Source: Pseudomarimonas sp964350895
GTDB taxonomy: Bacteria; Pseudomonadota; Gammaproteobacteria; Xanthomonadales; Xanthomonadaceae
Length of the DNA stretch: 25,946 nucleotides
NCBI GenBank assembly: GCA_964350895.1
Contig: CAYGMG010000049.1
Location: 1 to 25,946 of the forward strand
Reading direction: 5' to 3'
In this document: positions 1 through 7,349 of the stretch, one piece after another
Layout of the letters: each line of letters opens with the position of its first letter
Numbering within the stretch: position 1 is the first letter of the stretch
The notes under the pieces: model-generated
The model's database searches: none
The model's input: the letters and a program-made list of their open reading frames with translations, nothing else
What the model was told of the DNA's origin: nothing
Program-made: the position numbers and the translations under genes

Positions 1-9
1 TTTCTTTGG

Positions 10-63
10 GTCACCTTGCTTTGGACAAGCAAAGAAAGGTGACTCGAGCCGTCCGAAGGACGG
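10..63. repeat. Structured intergenic repeat with two stem-loops
   Basis: Two inverted repeats lie back to back. In the first, GTCACC (10-15) pairs with GGTGAC (38-43) and TTGCTT (16-21) with AAGCAA (27-32), with loop TGGAC and a 5-nt bulge. In the second, CCGTCC (49-54) pairs with GGACGG (58-63) around GAA. The TTTCTTT...AAGAAA flavour recalls intergenic repeats common in xanthomonad genomes; that family link is from memory. The element lies downstream of folE and is cut by the window edge, so its full size is unknown. Confidence 0.5.
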
Positions 64-74
64 TTCGAAACGCC

Positions 75-98
75 CTTGATCTTGATGTTGATCTTGCT
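75..98. repeat. Hexamer tandem repeat (CTTGAT-like, four units)
   Basis: Four consecutive hexamers read CTTGAT, CTTGAT, GTTGAT, CTTGCT. This is low-complexity DNA in the gap after folE, next to the stem-loop repeat, and no gene is visible here. Confidence 0.5.
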
Positions 99-139
99 GT
101 GCGACACCACGCGGAAACCGCTCAAAAAGCAGGCGTTGA

Positions 140-154
140 GTTCGCTGCGCGAAC
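140..154 (-). terminator. Possible stem-loop terminator downstream of folE
   Basis: GTTCGC (140-145) pairs with GCGAAC (149-154) around TGC, 28 bases past the folE stop on the minus strand. On that strand a T5 run follows only about 11 nt after the stem (124-128), so this is not a classical intrinsic terminator. It could simply belong to the intergenic repeat. Confidence 0.25.
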
Positions 155-181
155 GGCAAATATGCGCCCAATCCCGCCTGA

Positions 182-766
182 CTAAGCCCCTGATCGCGTC
201 AGGCGCAAGAACTCGTCGCGGGTGCGGGCGTCTTCGCGGAAGCTGCCGAGAAGGGTGCTGGTGACCATGCTTACGCCGCGTTTGTGTACGCCGCGGGTGG
301 TCATGCACTGGTGCACGGCCTCGACCACCACGCCGACGCCGCGTGGCTTGAGCACGCGTTCGATGCAGCCGGCGATCTGCGCGGTGAGCTTCTCCTGCAC
401 CTGCAGGCGGCGGGCATAGGTGTCGACGACGCGGGCCAGCTTGGAAATGCCGACCACCTTGCTGTCCGGCAGGTAGCCAACGTGGGCGCGGCCGATGATC
501 GGCGCCAGGTGGTGCTCGCAGTGGCTTTCGAACTCGATGTCGCGGAGCACGATCAGCTCATCATAGCCAGCGACTTCCTCGAAGGTCCGGGCCAGGTACT
601 CCTCGGGGTCGACCGCGTAGCCGGAGAACCAGTCCTCGAAGGCGCGGGCGACTCGTGCCGGGGTGTCGCGCAGGCCCTCGCGCGCGGGGTCGTCGCCGGC
701 CCAGCGCAGCAGGGTGCGTACTGCCTGTTCGGCGCTGTCCCGATCCGGTCGTGAGGTATCGCTCAT
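182..766 (-). CDS. folE: GTP cyclohydrolase I
   Basis: The enzyme converts GTP to 7,8-dihydroneopterin triphosphate, the first step of the tetrahydrofolate/pterin pathway, in the cytoplasm. The 194-residue protein is the usual length for the bacterial core enzyme. It has the zinc and active-site signature SHCEHH (C83, H85, H86) and the second cluster EAVHQCMTTRGV (H152, C154), plus GISKLAR in between. The start chosen is the ATG at 766, which overlaps the stop of the upstream small exported protein by 4 bp (ATGA), implying translational coupling. A longer reading to 880 adds 38 non-homologous residues inside that upstream gene. It is the last gene of the minus-strand run that begins with mlaF. 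Confidence 0.96.
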   Translation of the reverse strand: MSDTSRPDRDSAEQAVRTLLRWAGDDPAREGLRDTPARVARAFEDWFSGYAVDPEEYLARTFEEVAGYDELIVLRDIEFESHCEHHLAPIIGRAHVGYLPDSKVVGISKLARVVDTYARRLQVQEKLTAQIAGCIERVLKPRGVGVVVEAVHQCMTTRGVHKRGVSMVTSTLLGSFREDARTRDEFLRLTRSGA

Positions 767-1089
767 GACGAGGCTCCGTCGCTGGCCGCAGTCAGCCGGT
801 AGGAAACGAAGAAGCCGACCAGGTCGCCGTTCTCGGCATAGGGTTCCACCGACACCAGCTGGTAGCCGTGACGGCCCCACGCCTGGTGCAGGGATGTCAG
901 CGCGCGCGCTGCGCCGTGGGTGCGGTTGCCCCAGGTGGCGTCGACGAACACGGTGACCGCAGGACTGCCCGCCTCGCGGGCCTTGGCGGCGTCCTTGTCC
1001 TGATTGTCGGCGGCCAGCGGCAAACTGGCCAGGAGCATGGCTGTGGCGATCAGCAGCAGTGCCGGCAGGAGGCGGCGGGTTGGCGTCAT
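763..1089 (-). CDS. Small exported protein of unknown function
   Basis: The product is 108 residues. The ATG at 1089 gives a clear Sec signal peptide: MTPTRR, then a hydrophobic stretch and an Ala-rich end (LPLAADN). About 85 residues would remain, with a compact predicted alpha/beta pattern (VTVFVDATW, HGYQLVSVEPY, LVGFFVSYRL). I do not recognise a family. There is no lipobox Cys, so it is probably a free periplasmic protein. It lies 80 bp after mlaA and overlaps folE by 4 bp, so it is likely cotranscribed with both. An upstream in-frame start at 1167 would put the signal sequence internally and is less likely. Confidence 0.7.
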   Translation of the reverse strand: MTPTRRLLPALLLIATAMLLASLPLAADNQDKDAAKAREAGSPAVTVFVDATWGNRTHGAARALTSLHQAWGRHGYQLVSVEPYAENGDLVGFFVSYRLTAASDGASS

Positions 1090-1169
1090 CGTGGCGGTCC
1101 GGATCGGTGTTGCGACCAAGATACCCGAGCCCGCCGTGGCCCGCGCAAGCGTGCCGTGAAGCCGCAAAC

Positions 1170-2009
1170 TCAGCGGCGCAGGTTGTTCTCCAGCGCGTCG
1201 AAATCGGGGATCTCGAACTCGTAGTCGGGCAGCAGGTAGTCGGGCAGCTCGTCCGAGCAGTCGATGATCTGGCAGCGACGGTTCTGCAGGTAGGCGTCGC
1301 GGACCAGCAGGTACTCGTCGGCGGCGCCTTCCAGCAGGGACTCCGCGGACAGCGCGCGGGCGCGGGCGTCGATACCGTAGAGCAAGCTGTATTCGGCGCC
1401 TTCCTCGCGGGCCAGCCAGTCGATCGGGCTGACCCGGGTGTTCACACCCTTGCCGAGGCCGTCGCGAACCGTGGCCGGTCCGAACAGCGGCAGAACGACG
1501 TAGCGCGACTGCTTCCAGCCCCAGCGGCCGAAGGTCTGGCCGAAGTCGCCGCGGTGCCGCGGAAAACGTGCTTCGGTCGCCGGGTCGAAAACCCCGCCGA
1601 TGCCGAGCGTGGAATTGGTCAGGAAGCGGCCGAAGGATTGCAGCGCGGCCTTGGGCCGACCCTGCAGCAGCAGGTTCAGGGTGACCACCGGCTCCTGCAG
1701 GTTGTCGAAGAAGTTGTTGACGCCCTTCTTCGCCAGCGAGGGGGTGACCTTGTCGTAAACCTTGGCCACCGGGCGGAAGATGAGCCGGTCAAAGCCGCGA
1801 TTGAAGCGGTACACCGGCCGGTTGAAGCCCTGCCAGGGGTCCAGCGCCTCATACGAGCTGAGCGCCTGGTCATTCTCGACCACGGCCTCGGCGAGGAAGG
1901 CATCGTCGGCGGTCTGCGGCACTTCGGCGGCGAGCGCCGCGCCGTGGCCGAGCGCCAGCAACAGGGCGAGGGCGGCCAGCCGACGCAGGAAGGGGGTCGG
2001 ATCAGTCAC
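1170..2009 (-). CDS. mlaA: MlaA/VacJ family outer-membrane phospholipid-transport protein
   Basis: MlaA removes mislocalised phospholipids from the outer leaflet of the outer membrane and hands them to MlaC. The 279-residue protein carries the family hallmarks: DPWQGFNRPVYRFN near residue 57, then the region around DNLQEPVVTLNLLLQG, RFLTNSTLGIGGVFDPA and FGQTFGRWG, and the VLPLFGP motif. The N-terminus is a hydrophobic signal ending ALAAEV with no cysteine, so it is not a classical lipoprotein, unlike E. coli MlaA. The C-terminus is acidic and aromatic (PDYLLPDYEFEIPDF). The start is GTG at 2009, overlapping mlaB by 8 bp. Having mlaA inside the mla operon differs from E. coli, where vacJ is elsewhere. 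Confidence 0.93.
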   Translation of the reverse strand: MTDPTPFLRRLAALALLLALGHGAALAAEVPQTADDAFLAEAVVENDQALSSYEALDPWQGFNRPVYRFNRGFDRLIFRPVAKVYDKVTPSLAKKGVNNFFDNLQEPVVTLNLLLQGRPKAALQSFGRFLTNSTLGIGGVFDPATEARFPRHRGDFGQTFGRWGWKQSRYVVLPLFGPATVRDGLGKGVNTRVSPIDWLAREEGAEYSLLYGIDARARALSAESLLEGAADEYLLVRDAYLQNRRCQIIDCSDELPDYLLPDYEFEIPDFDALENNLRR

Positions 2010-2262
2010 GCGATTCTCCCACCGGCTGCAGGCGGTGCGCTTCCTCCAGCTGGCTGTAGTGGCCGGGCAGGTTCTCGACCGTGGCCTGTCCGCCGGCGTC
2101 CAGGCTGCGCTGCTGCAGCACCCGGATCAGGGCGACGCCAGCCGAGTCGATGCGCGCGACGGACGACAGGTCAATGGCGCTGATCGCACCCACGTTGCGA
2201 TGACGCCGCCACAGCGCAGGCACGCTGTCGGCATCGAGGTCCCCGCTGAGCGCAAGACGCAT
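2002..2262 (-). CDS. mlaB: MlaB-type STAS-domain protein
   Basis: This 86-residue STAS-domain protein would be the cytoplasmic accessory subunit of the MlaFEDB ABC transporter. The hallmark is the segment IDLSSVARIDSAGVALI, with the conserved D-S-x-G loop at the start of the helix that docks on MlaF. The N-terminus RLALSGDLDADSV is the usual first beta strand. The ATG at 2262 lies 6 bp after the mlaC stop, and the 3' end overlaps mlaA by 8 bp. Although short and divergent, its position and the STAS signature make the assignment solid. Confidence 0.88.
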   Translation of the reverse strand: MRLALSGDLDADSVPALWRRHRNVGAISAIDLSSVARIDSAGVALIRVLQQRSLDAGGQATVENLPGHYSQLEEAHRLQPVGESRD

Positions 2263-2268
2263 GATTGA

Positions 2269-2874
2269 TCAGTCCTTGCCCGCGGCGATCGCGCCCGAGG
2301 CCAGCTTTACGGTCAGGGTGTCGATCGATTCGCTGCGCAGCAGTTCGTCGAACTGGCTGCGGTAGGTTTGCACGTAGCTGATGCCCTCGACGATGACGTC
2401 GAAGGCCAGCCAGCCGTCGCTGGTCTCGCGGAACAGGTAGTCCACCGGCACCGGCGGGCCGGAGCGGCGCAGGATCTCGCTCGACACGCGAACGATCTTG
2501 CCGCCGCGCAGCGGAGTCTCGGACTTGACCGAGACCTCGACGCCGGGATCGACATCGAGCAGGGCGTCGCCGTAGCGCTTGAGCAGGTTCTCGGTCAGGG
2601 CGTCGGCAAAGGCGCTGATCTTGCCGGCCTCGATGCCGCGCGAATGCCGGCCGAGGACCAGCCGCGCCGAATACTCGCGGTCGAAGATCTCGCTCAGCTC
2701 GCTGCGCACGAAGGCGTGCAGAGCGGCCGGGTCGCCCTGGAATTCGGCGCGCCGCGAGGTCAGCTCCTTGAGCACCGCCCGCGAGCGGTTCTCGACCAGC
2801 TCGCCCGGTTTGCCGGCGGCAAGCGTCGACAGGCTGGCCAGCAGCAGGACGGCACCCAGAATCAGGGATCGCAT
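2269..2874 (-). CDS. mlaC: MlaC periplasmic phospholipid-binding protein
   Basis: MlaC ferries phospholipids across the periplasm between MlaA and MlaFEDB. From the ATG at 2874 the product is 201 residues, starting MRSLILGAVLLLASLSTLAAG, a clear Sec signal peptide. Family features include the region RHSRGIEAGKISAFADALTENLLKRYGDALL and the beta-rich part ending YRSQFDELL. GGAG lies 9 nt upstream of this start. An in-frame ATG at 2916 overlaps the mlaD stop as ATGA and would add 14 residues before the signal. It could be used for coupling, but the signal-peptide geometry and the ribosome site favour 2874. Confidence 0.92.
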   Translation of the reverse strand: MRSLILGAVLLLASLSTLAAGKPGELVENRSRAVLKELTSRRAEFQGDPAALHAFVRSELSEIFDREYSARLVLGRHSRGIEAGKISAFADALTENLLKRYGDALLDVDPGVEVSVKSETPLRGGKIVRVSSEILRRSGPPVPVDYLFRETSDGWLAFDVIVEGISYVQTYRSQFDELLRSESIDTLTVKLASGAIAAGKD

Positions 2875-2912
2875 CGATGTGTTCTCCAACAAGTTACCGG
2901 GACGCGTGAAGA

Positions 2913-3386
2913 TCATTCGCCGGCCGGCGGCTCGCCGCCATCGCCGCTGCCGAACAGGTACTTGCCGATCAGCTGCTCCAGGACAACGGCCGACTGGGTC
3001 AGCATGATCTCATCTCCCGGGGCCAGCGGTTCGGGGTCGCCACCGGGAGTGATCCCAACATAGCGTTCGCCCAACAAACCGCTGGTGAAGATGCCCGCCG
3101 AGCTGTCTGCGGGAAGTTCGCCGGCGGCCGGAGTGAGGTGCATGGTGACCACGGCATCGAAGTTGACCTGGTCGAGTTCGACCCGGGTCACCTCGCCGAC
3201 CTTGACCCCGGCAATCTTGACCGGCGCCCGCGGCTTGAGTTCACCCAGATTGCCAAAGCGCGCGGTCAGCTCGTAACCGCCGCCGCCGAGGCGGTCCTGG
3301 GAGTTGGTCGAGGCAAACGCCAGCACCAGGGCACAGGCCAGGCCCATGATGATGAACGCGCCGACACTCCATTCAAGTTTTTGCAT
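2913..3386 (-). CDS. mlaD: MlaD, MCE-domain substrate-binding subunit
   Basis: MlaD is the inner-membrane-anchored MCE protein that forms a hexameric lipid channel on MlaFE. The 157-residue product has an N-terminal membrane anchor (WSVGAFIIMGLACALVLAFA), then the MCE domain with YELTARFGNLGELKPRAPVKIAGVKVGEV and the SGLLGERYVGITPGG motif. The hydrophobic C-terminal helix (VVLEQLIGKYLFG) is the part that forms the central pore in E. coli. The ATG at 3386 is preceded by a strong GGAGG at 8 nt, which lies partly in a small hairpin. It is separated from mlaE by 113 bp, the only sizeable gap within the mla genes. Confidence 0.94.
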   Translation of the reverse strand: MQKLEWSVGAFIIMGLACALVLAFASTNSQDRLGGGGYELTARFGNLGELKPRAPVKIAGVKVGEVTRVELDQVNFDAVVTMHLTPAAGELPADSSAGIFTSGLLGERYVGITPGGDPEPLAPGDEIMLTQSAVVLEQLIGKYLFGSGDGGEPPAGE

Positions 3387-3390
3387 GTGT

Positions 3391-3405
3391 GCAACCTCCG
3401 GTTGC
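3391..3405 (-). promoter_or_regulatory. Hairpin containing the mlaD ribosome-binding site
   Basis: On the minus strand the sequence reads GCAACC-GGA-GGTTGC, a perfect 6-bp stem with a 3-nt loop. The mlaD Shine-Dalgarno GGAGG is made of the loop plus the first two bases of the 3' arm, so folding would partly mask it. The hairpin is directly visible; an effect on mlaD translation is inference. Confidence 0.4.
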
Positions 3406-3496
3406 GTGATTCGTGATTCGTGAGCGGTGATTCGTAGAGGCCTCGCGCTGCAGGCTGTTGCACTTTCGAATCACCAATCGCCAATCACCCATCACA
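3406..3496. repeat. Inverted arrays of a GTGATTC-like heptamer between mlaE and mlaD
   Basis: Four heptamers run one way (GTGATTC, GTGATTC, GTGAGCG, GTGATTC; 3406-3433). About four related units run the other way (CGAATCACC, AATCGCC, AATCACC, CATCAC; 3468-3496). Arms of 29 nt agree at about 23 positions when one is reverse-complemented, and the loop is about 33 nt. The right arm ends 3 bp before the mlaE stop codon. Short GATTC-type heptamer clusters occur between genes in many xanthomonads (from memory). The folded RNA could act as a processing or attenuation element in the operon. Confidence 0.6.
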
Positions 3497-3499
3497 GCT

Positions 3500-4240
3500 C
3501 TAATACAAAGTCGCGCCGAGTACGAAATCCAGGAACAGGACCATCAGCGAACCCAGCACCACCGACCGCGTGGTGGCGATGGAGGTGCCCTCGATGGTCG
3601 GCTCGGCGGAATAGCCCACGTGCACCGAAATCAGGGTGCAGGCAAAACCGAACGCCGCCGCCTTGGTAAAGCACTGGCCGAAGTCGTCGACAAAGTCGAC
3701 CGAGCCCTGCAGTGCGCTCCAGAAAAAGCCGCTGTCGATGCCCAGCACCCAGACCGCCTGCAGGTAGGCGCCGAGGATGGCGAAGGCGCAGAACACCGCG
3801 GTCAGCAGCGGCAGGGCGATGACGCCGGCGACAAAGCGCGGCGCGACGACCTTGCCGATCGGATCGATGGCCATCATCGACAGCGCGGTGATCTGGTCGG
3901 TGGCGCGCATCAGGCCAAGCTCGGCGGCCATCGAAGAGCCGGCGCGGCCGCAGAACAGGATCGCCGCCAGCACCGGGCCCAGCTCGCGGTAAAGCGGGAT
4001 GCCGATCGCGGTGCCCAGCGCGCTGCTGGCGCCGATCACTTCCAGCGCGCGGTAGCCTTGCAAGGAGATCACCAGGCCAACGAACAGGCCGCCGACGGCG
4101 ATGATCGGCAGCGAGCGCGCGCCGACCGTGTAGCACTGGATGACGATGTCGCGGAACTGACCGCGGCGCAGGTGCAGAGAACCGATGATCTGCGCCAGCA
4201 GCAGGCCGATGCGGCCGAGTTCGCGAATCTGCGTGCCCAT
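3500..4240 (-). CDS. mlaE: MlaE, ABC transporter permease
   Basis: MlaE is the inner-membrane permease of the MlaFEDB phospholipid transporter. The 246-residue, multi-spanning protein is of normal length. Family segments include VGLVISLQGYRALEVIGAS, YRELGPVLAAILFCGRAGSSMAAELGLMRATDQITAL (the conserved coupling region) and the C-terminal LFLDFVLGATLY. The ATG at 4240 shares one base with the mlaF stop (TGATG), so the two are translationally coupled. The end at 3500 is followed by the heptamer inverted repeat. Confidence 0.95.
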   Translation of the reverse strand: MGTQIRELGRIGLLLAQIIGSLHLRRGQFRDIVIQCYTVGARSLPIIAVGGLFVGLVISLQGYRALEVIGASSALGTAIGIPLYRELGPVLAAILFCGRAGSSMAAELGLMRATDQITALSMMAIDPIGKVVAPRFVAGVIALPLLTAVFCAFAILGAYLQAVWVLGIDSGFFWSALQGSVDFVDDFGQCFTKAAAFGFACTLISVHVGYSAEPTIEGTSIATTRSVVLGSLMVLFLDFVLGATLY

Positions 4241-5022
4241 CAGCGCTGGCCCCGGCGGTAGTCGAAGCCGATCGGGCCGTCCGGCTGGCCATCCAGGAAC
4301 TGCCGCAGCAGCGGGTCCTCGGTGCCGTTGAGTTCTTCTGGCGTGCCGTCGAAGACGACCTTGGCATTGGCCACCACGATCGCGTAGTCGGCCACCTCAA
4401 GGGTCTCCCGCACGTGGTGGGTGATCACCACCGAGGTCATGCCGAGGTTGTCATTGAGGCTGCGCACCAGGTCGAGGATCACGCCGCAGGCGATCGGGTC
4501 GAGCCCGGTCAGCGGCTCGTCATAGAGCATCAGCGGCGGGTCCAGGACCAGGGCGCGGGCCAGCGCCACGCGGCGCGCCATGCCCCCGGAGAGCTCCTGT
4601 GGCATCAGGTGCCCGGCTTCGCCAAGGCCCACCGCCGACAGCTTCATCACCACCAGTTCCGCCAGCACGTCTTCGGGAAGGTCGGTATGCATGCGCAGCG
4701 GCAGGGCGACGTTCTCGAACACCGAGAGGTCGGTCAGCAGGCCGTTGCCCTGCAGCAGGACGCCCATCTTGCGGCGCAGCGCGTAGAGCGAACGCTGGCC
4801 GGGACGCGGCAGGCGCTGGCCGAGCACCTCGATCTGGCCGGCGGCGGCATCCAGCGCACCGGTGATCGCATACAGCAAGGTCGACTTGCCGGCGCCGCTC
4901 GGGCCGAGCACGGCGGTGACCGCGCCTTCGCGGATGCGCAGGCTGGCGCCGCCAACGATGGTGCGCTGGCCACGCTTGAGGTCGACGCGGTCAAAGGCGA
5001 TGGCGGCGGGGCTGTCGGTCAT
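4240..5022 (-). CDS. mlaF: MlaF, ABC transporter ATPase
   Basis: MlaF is the cytoplasmic ATPase that powers MlaFEDB. The 260-residue protein has Walker A GPSGAGKST (40-48), Q-loop LLQGNGL (89-95), signature LSGGM (144-148), Walker B LMLYDEP with D168/E169 and the H-loop histidine H202 (VVITHH). The ABC signature is followed by ARRVALARAL, typical of MlaF. It is the first gene of the mla run. The 82 bp upstream separate it from truC on the same strand, so an operon promoter or readthrough are both possible. No clear Shine-Dalgarno precedes the ATG at 5022. Confidence 0.96.
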   Translation of the reverse strand: MTDSPAAIAFDRVDLKRGQRTIVGGASLRIREGAVTAVLGPSGAGKSTLLYAITGALDAAAGQIEVLGQRLPRPGQRSLYALRRKMGVLLQGNGLLTDLSVFENVALPLRMHTDLPEDVLAELVVMKLSAVGLGEAGHLMPQELSGGMARRVALARALVLDPPLMLYDEPLTGLDPIACGVILDLVRSLNDNLGMTSVVITHHVRETLEVADYAIVVANAKVVFDGTPEELNGTEDPLLRQFLDGQPDGPIGFDYRRGQR

Positions 5023-5104
5023 GGGGAAACGGCGGGCTTTTGCCGCGAAAGGCCGCCCACCTTGGTCTGCCGTCTATGAAGGATGTCTGAAGAGCGCGGC
5101 ATTA

Positions 5105-5863
5105 TCACCCGCTGCAGCCCGTGGCGTCAGTGCCCAAGGTCCTGGCGCCGATGGCGGCCGGCTCCGGCTGCCAGCCGAACAGGTCGAAGGCGCGCTGGAA
5201 CTCGGCGTCCCAGGGTGCCTCGGCCTGCATCGGCTGGCCATCGGCCCCGGTCCAGCGCAGGCGCCAGGCATGCAGCAGCATGCGGTGCACGCCGCGCATC
5301 CTGAACATCCGGTTGCGACGGCCGTCACCGTGGCTGGTGTCGCCGATCAGGTGGTGGTCGAGGTGCTTGAGATGACGCCGGATCTGCCGGAAGCGGCCGC
5401 TCAATGGTGCGCAGCAGAGCAGGGCAAAACGTGAAGTAGGGAAGCCGGCGCTGGGCTCGTCCAGTTCACCGCAGGCCAGCCGCTGGTAGCGGGTCTGCGC
5501 CGGCTTCTTCTGCGGTTTGCCCGGGCCGCCGTCCAGCGGGTGGTCGATCAGCCCTTCGGCTTCTGGCCAGCCGCGACATACCGCCAGGTACTGTTTGTCG
5601 ACCTCGCGGGCCATCAGCTGGCGGCCGATCTGCGCGGCGCTCTCGCGGTCGAAGGCGAGCATCAGGCAGCCGCTGGTGGCGCGATCCAGGCGGTGCAGGA
5701 GGAACACCTGGCGGCCGAACTGTTCGCGCAGCCGGTCGGCGGCGAAGTCGGTCTCGCCACGGGCCAGGGCCGAGTCGTGGACCATCAATCCGGCGGGCTT
5801 GTTGACCACCGCCAGCTGCGAATCAAGGTAGAGCACCGGCAGGGCGTCCATGCGGCAGGTCAT
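5105..5863 (-). CDS. truC: tRNA pseudouridine synthase C (TruC-like, RluA family)
   Basis: The protein belongs to the RluA/TruC pseudouridine synthases; TruC makes pseudouridine 65 in certain tRNAs in E. coli. The 252-residue product shows the N-terminal AVVNKPAGLMVH, the catalytic motif HRLDRATSG with its Asp, VDKQYLAVCRGW, and the TruC-like C-terminal half GRFRQIRRHLKHLDHHLIGDTSHGDGRRNR followed by LLHAWRL. There is no S4 domain, which fits TruC rather than RluC/RluD. The ATG at 5863 gives MTCRMDALPVLY; the internal ATG at 5851 is an equally good start, and neither has a clear ribosome site. TruC is preferred over other RluA members from motif spacing. Confidence 0.83.
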   Translation of the reverse strand: MTCRMDALPVLYLDSQLAVVNKPAGLMVHDSALARGETDFAADRLREQFGRQVFLLHRLDRATSGCLMLAFDRESAAQIGRQLMAREVDKQYLAVCRGWPEAEGLIDHPLDGGPGKPQKKPAQTRYQRLACGELDEPSAGFPTSRFALLCCAPLSGRFRQIRRHLKHLDHHLIGDTSHGDGRRNRMFRMRGVHRMLLHAWRLRWTGADGQPMQAEAPWDAEFQRAFDLFGWQPEPAAIGARTLGTDATGCSG

Positions 5864-5936
5864 GGGAGCGGGCGGCAGAGGGTAGCAGTCCGGGCAGCGG
5901 GTCGGCTGCGGAGGCGTCGCTGCGGCGCATGCCGGC

Positions 5937-7349
5937 TCAGTTGTCGTCGTCGAGGTCGATCAGCATCAGCCGGTCGCGGCCGGCCTCCTTGGCCAGGTAC
6001 AGGGCCTCGTCGGCGCGCCGCATGGCGTCCTCCGGCGTGCTACGCGCCGGGTCGAACACGCTCAGGCCGATGCTGGCCCGGAGTTCGATCGGTCTACCGT
6101 TGCCATGCTCGACGCGAATCGCGGCGACCGCCTGGCGCAGCCGGCTGGCAACGGCCGCGACATCGCCTTCGGCACCCCGTCCGAGCAGCATGCTGAAGGC
6201 AAACTCCTGGCCGCCGATGCGCCCGAAGCAGTCCTCCTGGCGAAAGAAGCGTTCCATGCAGCGGGCCACGGCGATCAGGGCGTGATCGCCGGTCTCGTGG
6301 CCATGTTGGTCGTTGATCGCCTTGAAGTGGTCGAGGTCGAGCATGCCGAAGGCCATCCGCTCGCCGCGCCGTCGGGCCCTTGCCACCTGCTGGGCTGACT
6401 GGTCGAGGAAACTGCGCCGGTTGGGAATCCGGGTCAGCTCGTCGTAGTAGGCAAGCTGCTCCAGCCGATGGTTGGCCTCGCGCAGCTCGGCGGTGCGTTC
6501 GCCAACCAGGCTGAGCAGGTTCTGCTTCAAGTCGCGCAGGTCGCGGTTGCGCTGTTCGAGCTGGTCGGCGTGAAACACCGAATCGCTGACGTTGCGTTCG
6601 ATGGCGGCAAAGTGGGTGACCTCGCCGAAGCGGTTGCGCAGCGGCACGATGTTCATGTCCAGCCAGTACGGTGTGCCGTTCTTGGCATAGTTGAGCAGGG
6701 TTTCACGCACCGGCTCGCGCGCGGCCAGCGCGGCCCGGATCCGGTCGCAGGCCTCGCGGCTGGTCAGCTTGCCCTGCAGGATCCTCGGCGTGTCGCCATG
6801 CACCTCTTCGGCCGAATAGCCGGTCAGCGACTCGAACGCCGGATTGACGTAGACGATCCGCGGCCCGGTCGGCGAGCTGATGTCATCGGCCTCGGTGACG
6901 ATGATCACGTCGGCGGCATGCTCGGCGATGTCGCGGAAGGAAAAGCTCTGCCGATCGGAGGTCACTTCGCTGAAGAACACCACGATGAAGCCCTGCTCCG
7001 CATCGCCGTTCTCGGCGTGACCCTCCGGATAGGCATTGACGGTGAGCCAGGTCACCTCCGGCTGGTCACGGTCGATGACGCCGACCACCTCGTTGCGGAG
7101 CGGTGTGCGGAAGCGCTTGACCTTGTTGACCGGGTACTCGCTGCTCTGCAGGCGACGGTTGTGCTCGTCGATGAAGTTCCACAGCGGGTCGCGGTCATCG
7201 CGACCGATCATTTGTGCGTAGCTGAGCCTGAGCAGGCGCAGCGCGGCCGGGTTGGCGTAGACGATGGTGCCGTCCCAACGATGGATAACCACGCCGATAT
7301 GGGCGTGCTCGAAGAAGGCCTTCAGGCTGATGTCGGCGAACCCGTCCAT
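5937..7349 (-). CDS. PAS-PAS-GGDEF protein with GGQEF signature
   Basis: The 470-residue soluble sensor has PAS 1 (about 8-120, HAHIGVVIHRWDGTIVYANPAALRLL), PAS 2 (about 145-265, IVYVNPAFESLTGYSAEEV, then FRIL/LNYAKNGTPYWLDM-type PAS/PAC sequence), a short coiled coil and a GGDEF domain (about 310-470, YYDELTRIPNRRSF, DLDHFKAINDQHGHETGD). The signature reads GGQEF (379-383): the third residue, normally D or E and needed for metal binding and catalysis, is Gln. The inhibitory RxxD site (RQED) five residues before it is intact. It may therefore bind c-di-GMP rather than make it; that is inference. The ATG at 7349 with GGGGTGGG upstream is chosen; the 74-residue upstream extension has no domain. 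Confidence 0.88.
   Translation of the reverse strand: MDGFADISLKAFFEHAHIGVVIHRWDGTIVYANPAALRLLRLSYAQMIGRDDRDPLWNFIDEHNRRLQSSEYPVNKVKRFRTPLRNEVVGVIDRDQPEVTWLTVNAYPEGHAENGDAEQGFIVVFFSEVTSDRQSFSFRDIAEHAADVIIVTEADDISSPTGPRIVYVNPAFESLTGYSAEEVHGDTPRILQGKLTSREACDRIRAALAAREPVRETLLNYAKNGTPYWLDMNIVPLRNRFGEVTHFAAIERNVSDSVFHADQLEQRNRDLRDLKQNLLSLVGERTAELREANHRLEQLAYYDELTRIPNRRSFLDQSAQQVARARRRGERMAFGMLDLDHFKAINDQHGHETGDHALIAVARCMERFFRQEDCFGRIGGQEFAFSMLLGRGAEGDVAAVASRLRQAVAAIRVEHGNGRPIELRASIGLSVFDPARSTPEDAMRRADEALYLAKEAGRDRLMLIDLDDDN

Noticed and set aside
1059..2183. A 374-codon open frame on the plus strand over mlaA/mlaB
   Set aside because: MlaA and MlaB are clear on the other strand and the plus-strand translation shows no family.
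3406..3496. The heptamer arrays as a CRISPR array
   Set aside because: Units are 7 nt, contiguous and without spacers, and no cas genes are present.
3458..4261. A 267-codon plus-strand frame over mlaE
   Set aside because: Hydrophilic, His/Asp/Gln-rich reverse shadow of a membrane protein gene.
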